Source of the DNA: Streptomyces ferrugineus
GTDB taxonomy: Bacteria; Actinomycetota; Actinomycetes; Streptomycetales; Streptomycetaceae
Direction: 5' to 3'
Assembly: GCF_015160855.1 (NCBI RefSeq)
Contig: NZ_CP063373.1
Span: 7,656,001 to 7,720,000 of the forward strand
DNA: 64,000 nucleotides
In this document: positions 45,134-55,900 of the stretch, piece after piece
Position numbering within the stretch: the stretch's first letter is position 1
Layout: every line of letters starts with the position of its first letter
Notes under the pieces: model-generated
Seen by the model: only the letters and a program-made list of their open reading frames with translations
Told to the model about the DNA's origin: nothing
The model's database searches: none
Position numbers and translations under genes: made by a program

Positions 45134-45679
45134 TCAAAACCCCCCGTTCTGTTCCGTATCCTGTGCCCGCTCATTCCCAATGTGTTCGCCCGCAAGCTCC
45201 CTCAGGAGCAGTGCGAGTACGCTCCGTACACTCTCCATACGAATTTCCGCGCGGCTGCCGTTCAACCGCAGGGCCTCCACTTTTCCGCCACCGGCGGAAC
45301 CGGCGCCAGGGCCGAAGGGCCCATCCACGGCCACGAAAACGGTCCCCACTGGCTGCCCGTCCTGCATTTCGGGCCCTGCGACGCCGGTCGTGGCGATGCC
45401 CCAATCGGCCCCGAGCGCCTTTCGTACACCGGCCGCCATTTGGGCTGCGACCTGCGGGTTCACCGCTCCGTGCCGCTCCAGCAAAGTGGCGTCGACGCCC
45501 AGCAGCCCGTGCTTCAGGTCGGTGGCGTAGGCGGTCACCGAGCCACGGAAGGCCTTCGAGGCCCCCGGGGCGGTTGTGATTTCCGCCGCAACCAGTCCAC
45601 CGGTCAGCGACTCGGCGACAGCGAGCGTCTCACCCTTCACTGTGAGTAGTCGCACCACGTCGGCGGCCGGGGAATTCAC
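45134..45679 (-). CDS. cinA: CinA C-terminal domain protein (NMN amidase family)
   Basis: A 181-residue protein with only the CinA C-terminal domain: ETLAVAESLTGGLVAAEIT, FRGSVTAYATDLKHGLLGV and GIATTGVAGPEMQDGQPVGT. This domain deamidates nicotinamide mononucleotide in several bacteria. GTG 45679 overlaps the pgsA stop by 4 bp (GTGA), showing translational coupling. The N-terminal COG1058 half found in long CinA proteins is absent. Confidence 0.9.
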   Translation of the reverse strand: MNSPAADVVRLLTVKGETLAVAESLTGGLVAAEITTAPGASKAFRGSVTAYATDLKHGLLGVDATLLERHGAVNPQVAAQMAAGVRKALGADWGIATTGVAGPEMQDGQPVGTVFVAVDGPFGPGAGSAGGGKVEALRLNGSRAEIRMESVRSVLALLLRELAGEHIGNERAQDTEQNGGF

Positions 45680-46455
45680 GCTTCCGTCTCCTCCAGGGCG
45701 GCCTTGCGCTCCGCGATTCCGCGCCTGCGCAGCACAATGGCTTGTCTCACATAGTCGAGCCCGGTCACCACGGTCAGGATGACCGCCGCAGCCATCACCC
45801 AGAACCTCAGAGTGGCCAGCCACCCCGTCAGCGCCAGGATGTACATCCCGACGGCCACGCCCTGCGTGAGGGTCTTGAGCTTGCCGCCCCGGCTCGCCGG
45901 AATGACGCCGTACCGGATGACAATGAAACGCAGAAGCGTGATCCCGAGTTCCCGGCCGAGGATGACGCCCGTCACCCACCACGGCAGATCGCCCAGTGCC
46001 GACAGACAGATCAGCGCCGCCCCCATGATCGCCTTGTCGGCGATGGGGTCGGCGATCTTCCCGAAGTCGGTGACGAGGTTGTAGGTGCGCGCCAGGTGAC
46101 CGTCGAACAGGTCCGTGATCATGGCGACGGCGAAGGCCGCCCAGGCGAACGAGCGCCACGCAGGGTCGTATCCGCCGTCGGCCAGCATCAGCGCGACGAA
46201 CGCGGGCACGAGGACCAGCCGGAGCATGGTCAGGAGGTTGGCGATGTTCCAGACGCTGGCCTGGTTGACGGCCGCGGCCGCGATCTTCCCGCCGCGCGGG
46301 GATTTCGCACCGCCCTGGGCACCGGTCTCCGCGCCGCCCGCGTGCGAACCGCCGGCTTTGGGCGACCCGGCCTTGGACGAGCCCACCGCGCTCGCCTTGC
46401 CCGTCGCGCCCGCCTGGGAGGGACCACCCGCGGCGGACGCCGGAACTCCGGTCAT
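45676..46455 (-). CDS. pgsA: CDP-diacylglycerol-glycerol-3-phosphate 3-phosphatidyltransferase PgsA
   Basis: A 259-residue membrane enzyme that makes phosphatidylglycerol phosphate. The CDP-alcohol phosphotransferase signature is complete: DLFDGHLAR, eight residues, then G with KIADPIADK. Hydrophobic helices flank it. The first ~60 residues are an Ala/Gly/Ser/Lys-rich extension not found in E. coli. ATG 46455 overlaps the rimO stop by 4 bp (ATGA). Confidence 0.92.
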   Translation of the reverse strand: MTGVPASAAGGPSQAGATGKASAVGSSKAGSPKAGGSHAGGAETGAQGGAKSPRGGKIAAAAVNQASVWNIANLLTMLRLVLVPAFVALMLADGGYDPAWRSFAWAAFAVAMITDLFDGHLARTYNLVTDFGKIADPIADKAIMGAALICLSALGDLPWWVTGVILGRELGITLLRFIVIRYGVIPASRGGKLKTLTQGVAVGMYILALTGWLATLRFWVMAAAVILTVVTGLDYVRQAIVLRRRGIAERKAALEETEA

Positions 46456-47933
46456 CTGTCCGCCTCCTCACTACATGCGAGCGTGCCCACCAGCGGCTCG
46501 GCCACCAGGTCGACGCCCTCCGTACCGACCACCTTCGCCTCGACCATACGACCGACGCTCAGTCCTTCGCCGCTCGTGAGCAGCACCTGCCCGTCGGTCT
46601 CCGGCGCCTGGTGCGTGCCGCGACCGTAGGCGCCGTCCGCCGAGTCCCCGGAGCCGACCGACTCGACGAGCACGTGCACGGTCTCCCCGACGCGCTCCTC
46701 GGCCCGCTGCGAGACGAGTTCCTCGGCCAGCCGGGAGACACGTGCCAGCCGCTCGGCGACGACGTCCTCGTCGAGCTTGGTGTCGTACGTCGCGGCCTCG
46801 GTGCCCTCCTCGTCGGAGTAGCCGAACACGCCGATGGCGTCCAGCCTCGCGTGGTTCAGGAAGCGCTCCAGCTCGGCGAGGTCGGCCTCGGTCTCGCCGG
46901 GGAAGCCGACGATGAAGTTGGAGCGCACCCCGGCCTGGGGGGCCTTGCCGCGGATGGTGTCGAGCAGCTCCAGGAAGCGGTCGGTGTCGCCGAAGCGGCG
47001 CATCGCGCGCAGCACGTCGGGCGCGGAGTGCTGGAAGGACAGGTCGAAGTACGGGGCGACCTTCGGCGTCGAGGTCAGCACGTCGATCAGGCCGGGGCGC
47101 ATCTCGGCCGGCTGGAGGTAGCTGACGCGGATCCGCTCGATGCCGTCGACCTCGGCGAGCTCGGGCAGGAGGGACTCCAGCAGGCGGATGTCGCCCAGGT
47201 CCTTGCCGTACGACGTGTTGTTCTCGGAGACCAGCATGATCTCCTTGACGCCCTGTTCGGCCAGCCACCGCGTCTCGTTCAGCACATCGCTGGGTCGGCG
47301 CGAGATGAAGGAGCCGCGGAAGGACGGGATGGCGCAGAAGGAGCAGCGCCGGTCGCAGCCCGAGGCGAGCTTCACCGAGGCGACCGGGGAACCGTCGAGA
47401 CGGCGGCGCAGCGGTGCGCGGGGCCCGGAGGCCGGAGCGAGCCCGTCCGGAAGATCGACGGGGGCGTGCCCGGGCAGCGCGACCTCGGCCGCGGACTCCT
47501 GGCGCTCGGCCGGGCTGATCGGCAGCAGCTTGCGGCGGTCGCGCGGGGTGTGCGAGGCGTGGATGCCGCCGTTCAGGATGGTCTGGAGGCGGTCGGAGAT
47601 GTCGGCGTAGTCGTCGAAGCCGAGCACGCCGTCGGCCTCGGGGAGGGCCTCGGCGAGCTCCTTGCCGTACCGCTCGGCCATGCAGCCCACCGCCACCACG
47701 GCCTGGGTTCTTCCATGATCCTTGAGGTCGTTCGCCTCCAGGAGCGCGTCGACGGAGTCCTTCTTGGCGGCCTCGACGAAGCCACAGGTGTTGACGACGG
47801 TGACGTCCGCGTTCGCGGCGTCCTCCACGAGGTCCCAGCCGTCCGCCTCCAAGCGGCCTGCGAGCTCCTCCGAGTCCACCTCGTTACGGGCGCAGCCAAG
47901 AGTGACGAGTGCGACGGTACGGCGTTCAGGCAT
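46452..47933 (-). CDS. rimO: Ribosomal protein S12 methylthiotransferase RimO
   Basis: A 493-residue radical-SAM enzyme, paralogue of MiaB, that methylthiolates an Asp of ribosomal protein S12. The N-terminal cluster Cys are in [23 protein letters not shown] and VGCMAERYG. The radical-SAM motif is [13 protein letters not shown] domain ends the protein. The RimO-specific NTCGF(V) and CARN distinguish it from MiaB. The start is ATG 47933 with no Shine-Dalgarno sequence. TAGTGT lies 7 nt upstream (47946-47941), so this may be a leaderless promoter separate from the upstream gene. Confidence 0.95.
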   Translation of the reverse strand: MPERRTVALVTLGCARNEVDSEELAGRLEADGWDLVEDAANADVTVVNTCGFVEAAKKDSVDALLEANDLKDHGRTQAVVAVGCMAERYGKELAEALPEADGVLGFDDYADISDRLQTILNGGIHASHTPRDRRKLLPISPAERQESAAEVALPGHAPVDLPDGLAPASGPRAPLRRRLDGSPVASVKLASGCDRRCSFCAIPSFRGSFISRRPSDVLNETRWLAEQGVKEIMLVSENNTSYGKDLGDIRLLESLLPELAEVDGIERIRVSYLQPAEMRPGLIDVLTSTPKVAPYFDLSFQHSAPDVLRAMRRFGDTDRFLELLDTIRGKAPQAGVRSNFIVGFPGETEADLAELERFLNHARLDAIGVFGYSDEEGTEAATYDTKLDEDVVAERLARVSRLAEELVSQRAEERVGETVHVLVESVGSGDSADGAYGRGTHQAPETDGQVLLTSGEGLSVGRMVEAKVVGTEGVDLVAEPLVGTLACSEEADR

Positions 47934-47972
47934 GGGCTCAACACTACTTTGTCTCACTGACAGCCCACGTCG

Positions 47973-48002
47973 ACGGGGTTGGCCGATCTTGGCCAACCCC
48001 GT
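47973..48002 (-). terminator. Terminator after the RodZ-like gene
   Basis: ACGGGGTTGGCC (47973-47984) pairs perfectly with GGCCAACCCCGT (47991-48002) across a 6-nt loop. It lies 26 bp after the RodZ-like stop and upstream of the rimO promoter region. Confidence 0.8.
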
Positions 48003-48027
48003 CCGCAGCTCACCCCTTCGGCCGGAC

Positions 48028-48879
48028 TTATCCGGCCTGCGGGTCGCCCTTGGTGTAGGTGAGGTGCTCCACGGCACCCGACTGCCAGTCGTTCTCGATC
48101 TTCTTGCCGTTGACGTACAGGTCGACCACGCTCGCGTTACCGAGGACGAGGTTGATCTTCTCGCTGTCCTGGAAGGTCTTGGAGTCGCCCTCCTTGAGGA
48201 GGCCGTCGAAGAGCAGCCGGCCGTTGTGATCTTTCGCCGAGATCCAGCACTCGTCGTCGGCGGCGCTGACGTCGACGGCACTGACCCGGACGGTCACCTT
48301 GTCCTGCGGGACGGCGGCGATGGCGCTGTCGGACGGCTCCGGCTTCGGGTCCTTGGGCTTGTCGGTCTTCGGAGTGGGTGTCGTCTTGTCGGCCGTCGGC
48401 GTCGAGCCGCCCTCGGCGACGGCGGTCTTCCCGCCTGAGTCGTCGCCCTTGAACGCGGTGAACCCGACGAACCCGATCACCGCGACGATCGCCGCGACCA
48501 TGGCCGCGGTCCAGTTCGGCCCGCGCCGCTCGGGACGGATGCGCTCCGCCTCGAACAGCGGGGCCGCCGGGGTCGGCGCCGGTCGTCCGCCGTGCGAGTC
48601 GTCGTACTGGGCGAGCAGCGGGGCGGGATCGAGGTGGACGGCCTTGGCCAGGGTCCGGATGTGACCACGGGCGTACACGTCACCGCCGCAGGCGGCGAAG
48701 TTGTCCGCCTCGATGGCATGCACGATGGCGATACGGACCCGGGTGGCGTTGGTGACGTCGTCGACGGTCAGCCCGGCATCGATACGCGCCTGCTTCAGGG
48801 CTCGGCCGATCGAGGGACGGGATTCGTCGGAAACGTCTTCGAACGGACGCTCGTCTTCAGGGGAGTTGCCGATGGACAC
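48028..48879 (-). CDS. RodZ-like protein: HTH, one membrane helix, DUF4115
   Basis: A 283-residue protein starting at GTG 48879. The N-terminal helix-turn-helix ([20 protein letters not shown], then [17 protein letters not shown]) is of the XRE/RodZ type. A single transmembrane helix ([21 protein letters not shown]) follows, then a Thr/Pro/Lys linker and a C-terminal DUF4115 domain ([20 protein letters not shown]). This architecture is that of RodZ, a cytoskeleton-associated morphogenesis protein. Whether it acts with MreB here is not shown by context. It lies 280 bp downstream of ftsK on the same strand. Confidence 0.87.
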   Translation of the reverse strand: MSIGNSPEDERPFEDVSDESRPSIGRALKQARIDAGLTVDDVTNATRVRIAIVHAIEADNFAACGGDVYARGHIRTLAKAVHLDPAPLLAQYDDSHGGRPAPTPAAPLFEAERIRPERRGPNWTAAMVAAIVAVIGFVGFTAFKGDDSGGKTAVAEGGSTPTADKTTPTPKTDKPKDPKPEPSDSAIAAVPQDKVTVRVSAVDVSAADDECWISAKDHNGRLLFDGLLKEGDSKTFQDSEKINLVLGNASVVDLYVNGKKIENDWQSGAVEHLTYTKGDPQAG

Positions 48880-49159
48880 GGGGGCGCCTTTCGAGCGTTT
48901 AAGCCACCTGTGCTGGAGGTTCAGTCTAGGGGGGTGACGAAAGGGTGGGGCAACCGGGCGGTGGGACTTTATACGCCATCAGAATGGCCGGACACGCTGA
49001 TGGTGGGGTCGGTGCTTGTCGTTTCGCTCAACTTGACGTACGTCGAAGGGAAACGGTTGCTCAATGATCCCTTACAGGTGAGTCACGATCAGACATCGGC
49101 TCATCCCGCACCCGCCCGCGAGGCGACCACTGCGTCCGGTTTCCCGCTCCGGACTCGTG

Positions 49160-51898
49160 TTAAGCCTCCCCGCGGATCACGGCGAGCACTCCGTCCAGCT
49201 CATCAGGTTTCACAAGAACGTCACGAGCCTTGGACCCTTCGCTCGGCCCGACGATCCCGCGGGACTCCATGAGGTCCATCAGCCGCCCCGCCTTGGCGAA
49301 CCCGACCCGCAGCTTGCGCTGGAGCATGGACGTCGACCCGAACTGCGTGGAGACCACCAGCTCCGCGGCCTGGCACAGCAGGTCGAGGTCGTCGCCGATC
49401 TCCTCGTCGATCTCCTTCTTCTGCTTGGTGCCCACGGTGACGTCGTCCCGGAAGACGGGCGCCATCTGGTCCTTGCAGTGCTGGACGACCGCCGCGACCT
49501 CCTCCTCGGTCACGAACGCGCCCTGCATACGCACCGGCTTGTTCGCGCCCATCGGCAGGAACAGCCCGTCGCCCTTGCCGATCAGCTTCTCGGCACCGGG
49601 CTGGTCGAGGATGACGCGCGAGTCCGCGAGCGAGGACGTGGCGAAGGCGAGCCGTGAGGGGACGTTCGCCTTGATGAGACCGGTGACGACGTCGACCGAC
49701 GGCCGCTGGGTCGCGAGCACCAGGTGGATGCCGGCCGCGCGCGCGAGCTGCGTGATGCGCACGATCGCGTCCTCGACGTCACGCGGCGCGACCATCATCA
49801 GGTCGGCGAGCTCGTCCACGATCACCAGCAGATACGGGTACGGCTGAAGCTCGCGCTCACTGCCCTCCGGCGCCTTCACCTTGCCGTTGCGGACGGCCTC
49901 GTTGAAGTCGTCGATGTGCCGGTAGCCGTACGCCGCCAGGTCGTCGTAGCGAAGATCCATCTCCCGTACGACCCACTGGAGCGCCTCGGCGGCCCGCTTC
50001 GGGTTGGTGATGATCGGCGTGATCAGGTGCGGGATGCCCTCGTAGGCGGTCAGCTCGACGCGCTTGGGGTCGACCAGGACCATGCGGACGTCCTCCGGGG
50101 TCGCACGCATCATGATCGAAGTGATCAAGCAGTTAATGCACGACGACTTACCGGAACCGGTCGCACCGGCAACCAGTACATGCGGCATCTTCGCGATGTT
50201 GGCCATCACATAGCCGCCCTCGACGTCCTTGCCGAGCGCAACCAGCATCGGGTGCTCGTCCTCGGCGGCGGCCGCGAGGCGCAGCACATCACCGAGGTTG
50301 ACCATCTCGCGGTCGGTGTTGGGGATCTCGATGCCGACCGCGGACTTGCCGGGGATCGGGCTGATGATCCGCACGTCCGGGCTGGCGACGGCGTAGGCGA
50401 TGTTCTTGGTCAGCGCGGTGATCCGCTCGACCTTCACGGCCGGCCCGAGCTCGACCTCGTAGCGCGTGACCGTCGGCCCGCGCGTGAAGCCGGTGACGCG
50501 GGCATCGACCTTGAACTCGGTGAAGACGGTGGTGAGCGACTCGACGATGGCGTCGTTGGCGGCGCTGCGCGACTTGCCCGGCCCACCGCGCTCGAGGAGG
50601 TCGAGCGACGGCAGGGAGTAGGTGATGTCGCCGGAGAGCTGGAGCTGTTCGGCGCGCGGTGGCAGGTCCCGCGTCCCGTCGGGCGCGGCCTTCGTGAGAT
50701 CCGGAACCTCGGACTTGGTCAGGTCCGGGACGTCGGACTTCGGGAGCTTCTCCTGCTTGGGCCGCGCGGCCGGGACGGGCGTCGGGACCGGTGTGGTCTC
50801 CTCGCGGTCGCCCACGCTGACGCCCTGGGTCAGGTCGGCGACGATCGGCGAGGGCGGCATCCCGTGCATGACGGCACCGTCGAGGGCGGCAGCGGCGGCC
50901 GCCGCGACGTCCACAGCGTCCATGGGACGGTCCATCTCGGGCTGCGGCACCGCGGAGCGCCTCGGACGCCCGCGACGCCGCGAGAGGGCCTCCTGCTCGG
51001 CGCTGTCGGGGTCGTACGGCTCGCGCGCCGCACTCCGCTTGCGGCCGCGCGACGCGGGCAGCGCCTCGCGCCACTGGTCGTCGTAGCGCTGGTCGTCGTC
51101 GGTGTACTCGTCCTCCTCTTCGGGGTCGGGGAGGATGCCGAGCTTGATGCCCAACTGCCGCAGCCGCTGCGGGACGGCGTTGACCGGGGTCGCCGTGACG
51201 ACCAGCAGGCCGAAGATCGTGAGCAGCACGAGCAGCGGTACGGCGAGGACCTCGCCCATGGTGTACGTCAGCGGGGTCGCCGCGCCCCAGCCGATCAGCC
51301 CGCCGGCGTCCCTTATGGCCTGCATGCCGTCGCTGCGGGCGGGCGCGCCCACGGCGATGTGGACCTGGCCTAGGACGCCGATGACGAGCGCGGACAGACC
51401 GATGACGATACGGCCGTTGGCCTCGGGCTTCTCGGGGTGCCGGATGAACCGTACGGCGATGACCGCCAGCAGTATCGGCACGAGAAGGTCGAGCCGACCG
51501 AAGGCGCCGGTGACGATGATCTCGACGAGGTCGCCGACGGGGCCGCGCAGGTTGGACCAGGTGCCGGCGGCGACGATCAGCGCGAGGCCGAGCAGCAACA
51601 GCGCGACGCCGTCCTTGCGGTGGGCGGGGTCGAGGTTCTTCGCGCCCTGCCCTATCCCGCGGAACACCGCGCCGACCGCGTGCGCGAGCCCGAGCCAGAC
51701 GGCGCGCACGAGCCGGTAGATGCCCCCGGTGGGGTTCGGGGCGGGCTTCGGCGGCGCGGCTTTCTTCGCCGCGGCCTTCTTGGCCGGCGCCTTTTTCGCG
51801 GGGGCTTTCTTGGCGGCGGCCTTCTTCGCCGGAGCCTTCGCCGAAGCGGCCGCCTTCTTCGCGGGCGGCTTCTTGGCTGCGGAGGAACGTGAGGCCAT
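49160..51898 (-). CDS. ftsK: DNA translocase FtsK/SpoIIIE
   Basis: A 912-residue septal DNA pump. The first ~45 residues are a Lys/Ala-rich tail (AKKAPAKKAAAKK-like), followed by four membrane helices (e.g. GVALLLLGLALIVAAGTW) and a Pro/Asp-rich linker. The motor domain has Walker A GATGSGKSS (about 580) and Walker B LLVIVDELADLMM. The C-terminal gamma winged helix is SMLQRKLRVGFAKAGRLMDLME. ATG 51898 lacks a Shine-Dalgarno sequence, and TAACCT lies 7 nt upstream, which fits a leaderless start. It clears chromosomes from sporulation septa. Confidence 0.96.
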   Translation of the reverse strand: MASRSSAAKKPPAKKAAASAKAPAKKAAAKKAPAKKAPAKKAAAKKAAPPKPAPNPTGGIYRLVRAVWLGLAHAVGAVFRGIGQGAKNLDPAHRKDGVALLLLGLALIVAAGTWSNLRGPVGDLVEIIVTGAFGRLDLLVPILLAVIAVRFIRHPEKPEANGRIVIGLSALVIGVLGQVHIAVGAPARSDGMQAIRDAGGLIGWGAATPLTYTMGEVLAVPLLVLLTIFGLLVVTATPVNAVPQRLRQLGIKLGILPDPEEEDEYTDDDQRYDDQWREALPASRGRKRSAAREPYDPDSAEQEALSRRRGRPRRSAVPQPEMDRPMDAVDVAAAAAAALDGAVMHGMPPSPIVADLTQGVSVGDREETTPVPTPVPAARPKQEKLPKSDVPDLTKSEVPDLTKAAPDGTRDLPPRAEQLQLSGDITYSLPSLDLLERGGPGKSRSAANDAIVESLTTVFTEFKVDARVTGFTRGPTVTRYEVELGPAVKVERITALTKNIAYAVASPDVRIISPIPGKSAVGIEIPNTDREMVNLGDVLRLAAAAEDEHPMLVALGKDVEGGYVMANIAKMPHVLVAGATGSGKSSCINCLITSIMMRATPEDVRMVLVDPKRVELTAYEGIPHLITPIITNPKRAAEALQWVVREMDLRYDDLAAYGYRHIDDFNEAVRNGKVKAPEGSERELQPYPYLLVIVDELADLMMVAPRDVEDAIVRITQLARAAGIHLVLATQRPSVDVVTGLIKANVPSRLAFATSSLADSRVILDQPGAEKLIGKGDGLFLPMGANKPVRMQGAFVTEEEVAAVVQHCKDQMAPVFRDDVTVGTKQKKEIDEEIGDDLDLLCQAAELVVSTQFGSTSMLQRKLRVGFAKAGRLMDLMESRGIVGPSEGSKARDVLVKPDELDGVLAVIRGEA

Positions 51899-52057
51899 GG
51901 ATGTGAGGTTACCGGTGGAGAAGACAGTGGACACGTGTGCCCACTGCTTCACCCGTTCGTGTCGCCGTCGTGGGGGCTGCAAACTGACGCCGGTTCACGG
52001 ACCGGTCGAAGACCGGACGATCCGGCGCCACCACCGGCAACCGCAGCCTTCGCGAGG

Positions 52058-52738
52058 TCAGTTCTGCGACGGCACCGACGAGGTGCTCCCGGTGCCCGGT
52101 TCCAGGGCGTCCAGCGCCCGCCGCAACCCCGTGAGTTTGCGTTCGAGATGGGCCGCAGTGGCCACCGCGGCCGCGTCCGCCGACTCGTCGTCCAGTTGTT
52201 TCGACAGCGCCTCGGCCTGCTCCTCGACCGCGGCGAGCCGCGCCGAGAGCTCGGCCAGCAGCCCGGCCGGCTCCTTGGAGTCGCCGCCCGCGGCCTTGCC
52301 GCCGCCCTCCAACTGGAGCCGCAGCAGCGACGCCTGCTCACGCAGCTGGCAGTTCTTCATGTACAGCTCGACGAACACGGACACCTTCGCCCGCAGCACC
52401 CACGGGTCGAACGGCTTGGAGATGTAGTCCACCGCGCCCGCCGCGTAGCCGCGGAAGGTGTGATGCGGGCCGTGGTTGATCGCGGTGAGGAAGATGATCG
52501 GGATGTCCCTGGTCCGTTCTCGCCGCTTGATGTGCGCGGCGGTTTCGAAACCGTCCATTCCCGGCATCTGGACGTCCAGCAGAATGACCGCGAAGTCGTC
52601 CGTCAGCAGTGCTTTGAGCGCTTCCTCCCCAGACGATGCCCGCACCAGGGTCTGATCGAGCGCAGAGAGGATCGCCTCCAGCGCCAGCAGATTCTCCGGC
52701 CGGTCATCGACCAGGAGGATCTTGGCCTTCTGCACCAT
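52058..52738 (-). CDS. osaB: Response regulator OsaB
   Basis: A 226-residue regulator with GGAGGG 7 nt before ATG 52738. The receiver domain has the acidic pair VDDRP, Asp in ILLDVQMPGMDG, Thr in IFLTAINHG and Lys in YISKPFD. The C-terminus is a coiled coil (LREQASLLRLQLEGGG, LSARLAAVEEQAEALSKQL) with no DNA-binding domain. Downstream of the hybrid kinase osaA, it matches OsaB, which in S. coelicolor is needed for osmoadaptation and aerial growth. It probably acts through protein-protein contact. Confidence 0.88.
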   Translation of the reverse strand: MVQKAKILLVDDRPENLLALEAILSALDQTLVRASSGEEALKALLTDDFAVILLDVQMPGMDGFETAAHIKRRERTRDIPIIFLTAINHGPHHTFRGYAAGAVDYISKPFDPWVLRAKVSVFVELYMKNCQLREQASLLRLQLEGGGKAAGGDSKEPAGLLAELSARLAAVEEQAEALSKQLDDESADAAAVATAAHLERKLTGLRRALDALEPGTGSTSSVPSQN

Positions 52739-52982
52739 GGCCCGCCCTCCTCGCCCCGGCAGTGCACCGGGCTCCGCCCCAGGGGACGACTCCCTTACGC
52801 CGCCCGCCCTCGTGCCGGTCATGGTAGCCGCACCCCGCCTGTCGCCACACCCTGTCACCGCGATGTCACTGTGCACGTAGCAGAAACGCAGCAGGAGACC
52901 AGAAGGTTCCCCGAATCCCGCACTTCTACACGGCTTCGAGCACACTGAGTCAGCGACTCCGTGTGAACACTGTCGGCTGCTG

Positions 52983-55900
52983 TCACTGGTCCCTCATCCA
53001 CTGGTTCATCACCGCCAGGAGATGATCCGGATCGACCGGCTTCGTCACGTAGTCCGAAGCGCCCGACTCGATCGCCTTCTCGCGGTCGCCCTTCATCGCC
53101 TTGGCGGTCAGCGCGATGATCGGGAGCCCGGCGAACTGCGGCATCCTGCGGATCGCCGTCGTCGTCGCGTACCCGTCCATCTCCGGCATCATGATGTCCA
53201 TCAGGACGACCGCCACGTCGTCGTGCTGCTCCAGCACCTCGATGCCCTCACGGCCGTTCTCGGCGTACAGCACGGACAGGCCGTGCTGCTCCAGGACGCT
53301 GGTCAACGCGAACACATTGCGGATGTCGTCGTCGACGATCAGCACCTTCTCGCCGCCGAACCGGATGCCCCGGCGTGACTGCGGTGCCGTGTCCTGCGCG
53401 GCCGGCGCCGACCACTGCTCCTGCTGCGCCGGACGCTGCTCCAGCTCGTTGGCGGCCCTGCGGCGGCGCCTGAAGAGCGCGGCGGCGCCGTTCTGCGTCT
53501 CCCGGTAGGACCGCACCTCGGCCGGCGTCTCGATCGCCCCGTCCGAGATCTCCGCCAGCTCCGCCAGGTCGGCCGCCGAGGCCACCAGGGCGCCCGCGTC
53601 GAGGGGCGGCAACTGCTGCTGGTAGCCGTGCGGAGGCAGTTCGCTCGGGTGCAACGGCAAATACAGCGTGAACGTCGATCCGCGCCCCGGCTCGCTCTGC
53701 GCGTGGATCTCCCCGCCGAGCAACTGCGCGATCTCCCGCGAGATCGACAGCCCCAGACCGGTACCGCCGTACTTGCGGCTGGTCGTGCCGTCCGCCTGCT
53801 TGAACGCCTCGAAGATCACCCTCATCTTGCTGGCCGCGATCCCGATGCCGGTGTCGGTCACGGAGAACGCGATCAGCGGCGCGTCCGCCTCGGTGAGCGA
53901 ACCGGCCTCCAGCAGCTGCTCCCGGATCTTCTGCGGCACGTCCATGCCGGCGGGCCGGATGACCAGCTCCACAGACCCGGAGTCGGTGAACTTCACGGCG
54001 TTGGACAGCAGATTCCGCAACACCTGCAGCAGCCGCTGCTCGTCGGTGTGCAGCGTGGCCGGCAGCTCAGGCGAGACCCGCACGGACAGGTCGAGGCCCT
54101 TCTCCGCGGTCAGCGGGCGGAAGGTGGCCTCCACGTAGTCCACGAGCTGCACGAGCGCGATGCGCGTCGGGGAGACGTCCATCTTGCCCGCCTCGACCTT
54201 CGACAGGTCCAGGATGTCGTTGATCAGCTGGAGCAGGTCGGAACCGGCGCCGTGGATGGTCTCGGCGAACTCGACCTGCTTCGGCGAGAGGTTCCCCTCG
54301 GCGTTGTCGGCGAGCAGCTTGGCCAGGATCAGCAGCGAGTTCAGCGGCGTACGCAACTCGTGCGACATGTTGGCGAGGAACTCGCTCTTGTAGCGCATCG
54401 ATACGGCCAACTGCTCGGCGCGCTCCTCCAGGACCTGCCGCGCCTCCTCGATCTCGGTGTTCTTCACCTCGATGTCGCGGTTCTGCTGGGCCAGCAGCTC
54501 GGCCTTCTCCTCCAGCTCGGCGTTGGACGCCTGGAGGGCCTTCTGCCGGTTCTCCAACTCGGCCGACCGCTCACGCAGTTGCTCGGTCAGCTCCTGCGAC
54601 TGCTTCAGCAGCACCTCGGTCTTGGTGTTGACGGAGATGGTGTTGACGCTGGTCGCGATCATCTCGGCGATCTGGTTGAGGAAATCCTTCTGGATCTGCG
54701 TGAAGGGAGTGAAGGAGGCCAGCTCGATGACGCCGAGCACCTGGCCCTCGAAGAGCACCGGAAGGACGATCACTTGCGCGGGAGGCGCCTCGCCGAGCCC
54801 GGAGGAGATCTTCAGATAGCCGCTGGGCGCGTTCTCCACCAGGATCGTGCGCTTCTCCATGGCGGCCGTCCCGATCAGCCCCTCCCCGGGCCGGAACGAG
54901 GTCGGCATGGACCCCATCGAATAGGCGTACGACCCCAGCATCCGCAGCTCGTACTGGTCCTCGCCCTCGGCGCTCGTGTCCTTGCCGTCGACCAGCGGCA
55001 TCGCCAGGAAGAACGCGCCGTGCTGCGCGGAGACGACCGGCGTCAGCTCGCTCATGATCAGCGAGGCCACGTCCTCCAGGTCCCGGCGGCCCTGCATCAG
55101 CGCCGAGATACGGGCGAGGTTGCCCTTGAGCCAGTCCTGCTCCTTGTTGGCGATCGTGGTGTCGCGCAGGTTGGCGATCATCTTGTTGATGTAGTCCTGA
55201 AGCTCCTGGATCTCGCCGGACGCGTCGACGTCGATCTTCAGGTTCAGGTCGCCACGGGTCACCGCGGTCGCCACGCGTGCGATGGCGCGTACCTGCCGGG
55301 TGAGGTTTCCTGCCATCTCGTTCACGGACTCGGTGAGGTCGCGCCAGGTTCCGTCGACGTCACGCACGCGTGCCTGGCCGCCGAGCTGTCCCTCGGTGCC
55401 CACCTCGCGGGCGACTCGGGTGACCTCCTCGGCGAAGGACGACAGCTGGTCGACCATGGTGTTGATCGTCGTCTTGAGCTCGAGGATCTCACCGCGGGCA
55501 TCGATGTCGATCTTCTTGGTCAGGTCACCCTTGGCGATGGCGGTGGTGACCATGGCGATGTTGCGGACCTGGCCGGTCAGGTTGGACGCCATCTGGTTCA
55601 CGGACTCGGTGAGGTCCTTCCACGTACCGGCCACACCGGGTACGTGCGCCTGACCGCCGAGGATCCCGTCCGTGCCCACCTCACGGGCCACCTTGGTGAC
55701 CTGGTCGGCGAACGAACTCAGCGTCTTCACCATGGTGTTGAAGGTGTCGGCGAGCTGCGCCACCTCACCTCGCGCCTCGATCGTCACCGTCCGCGTCAGG
55801 TCGCCGTTGGCGACGGCCGCCGCGACCTGGGAGATGTTGCGCACCTGCATGGTCAGGTTCTTGGCCATCAGGTTGACGTTGTCGCTGAGGTCCTTCCAGA

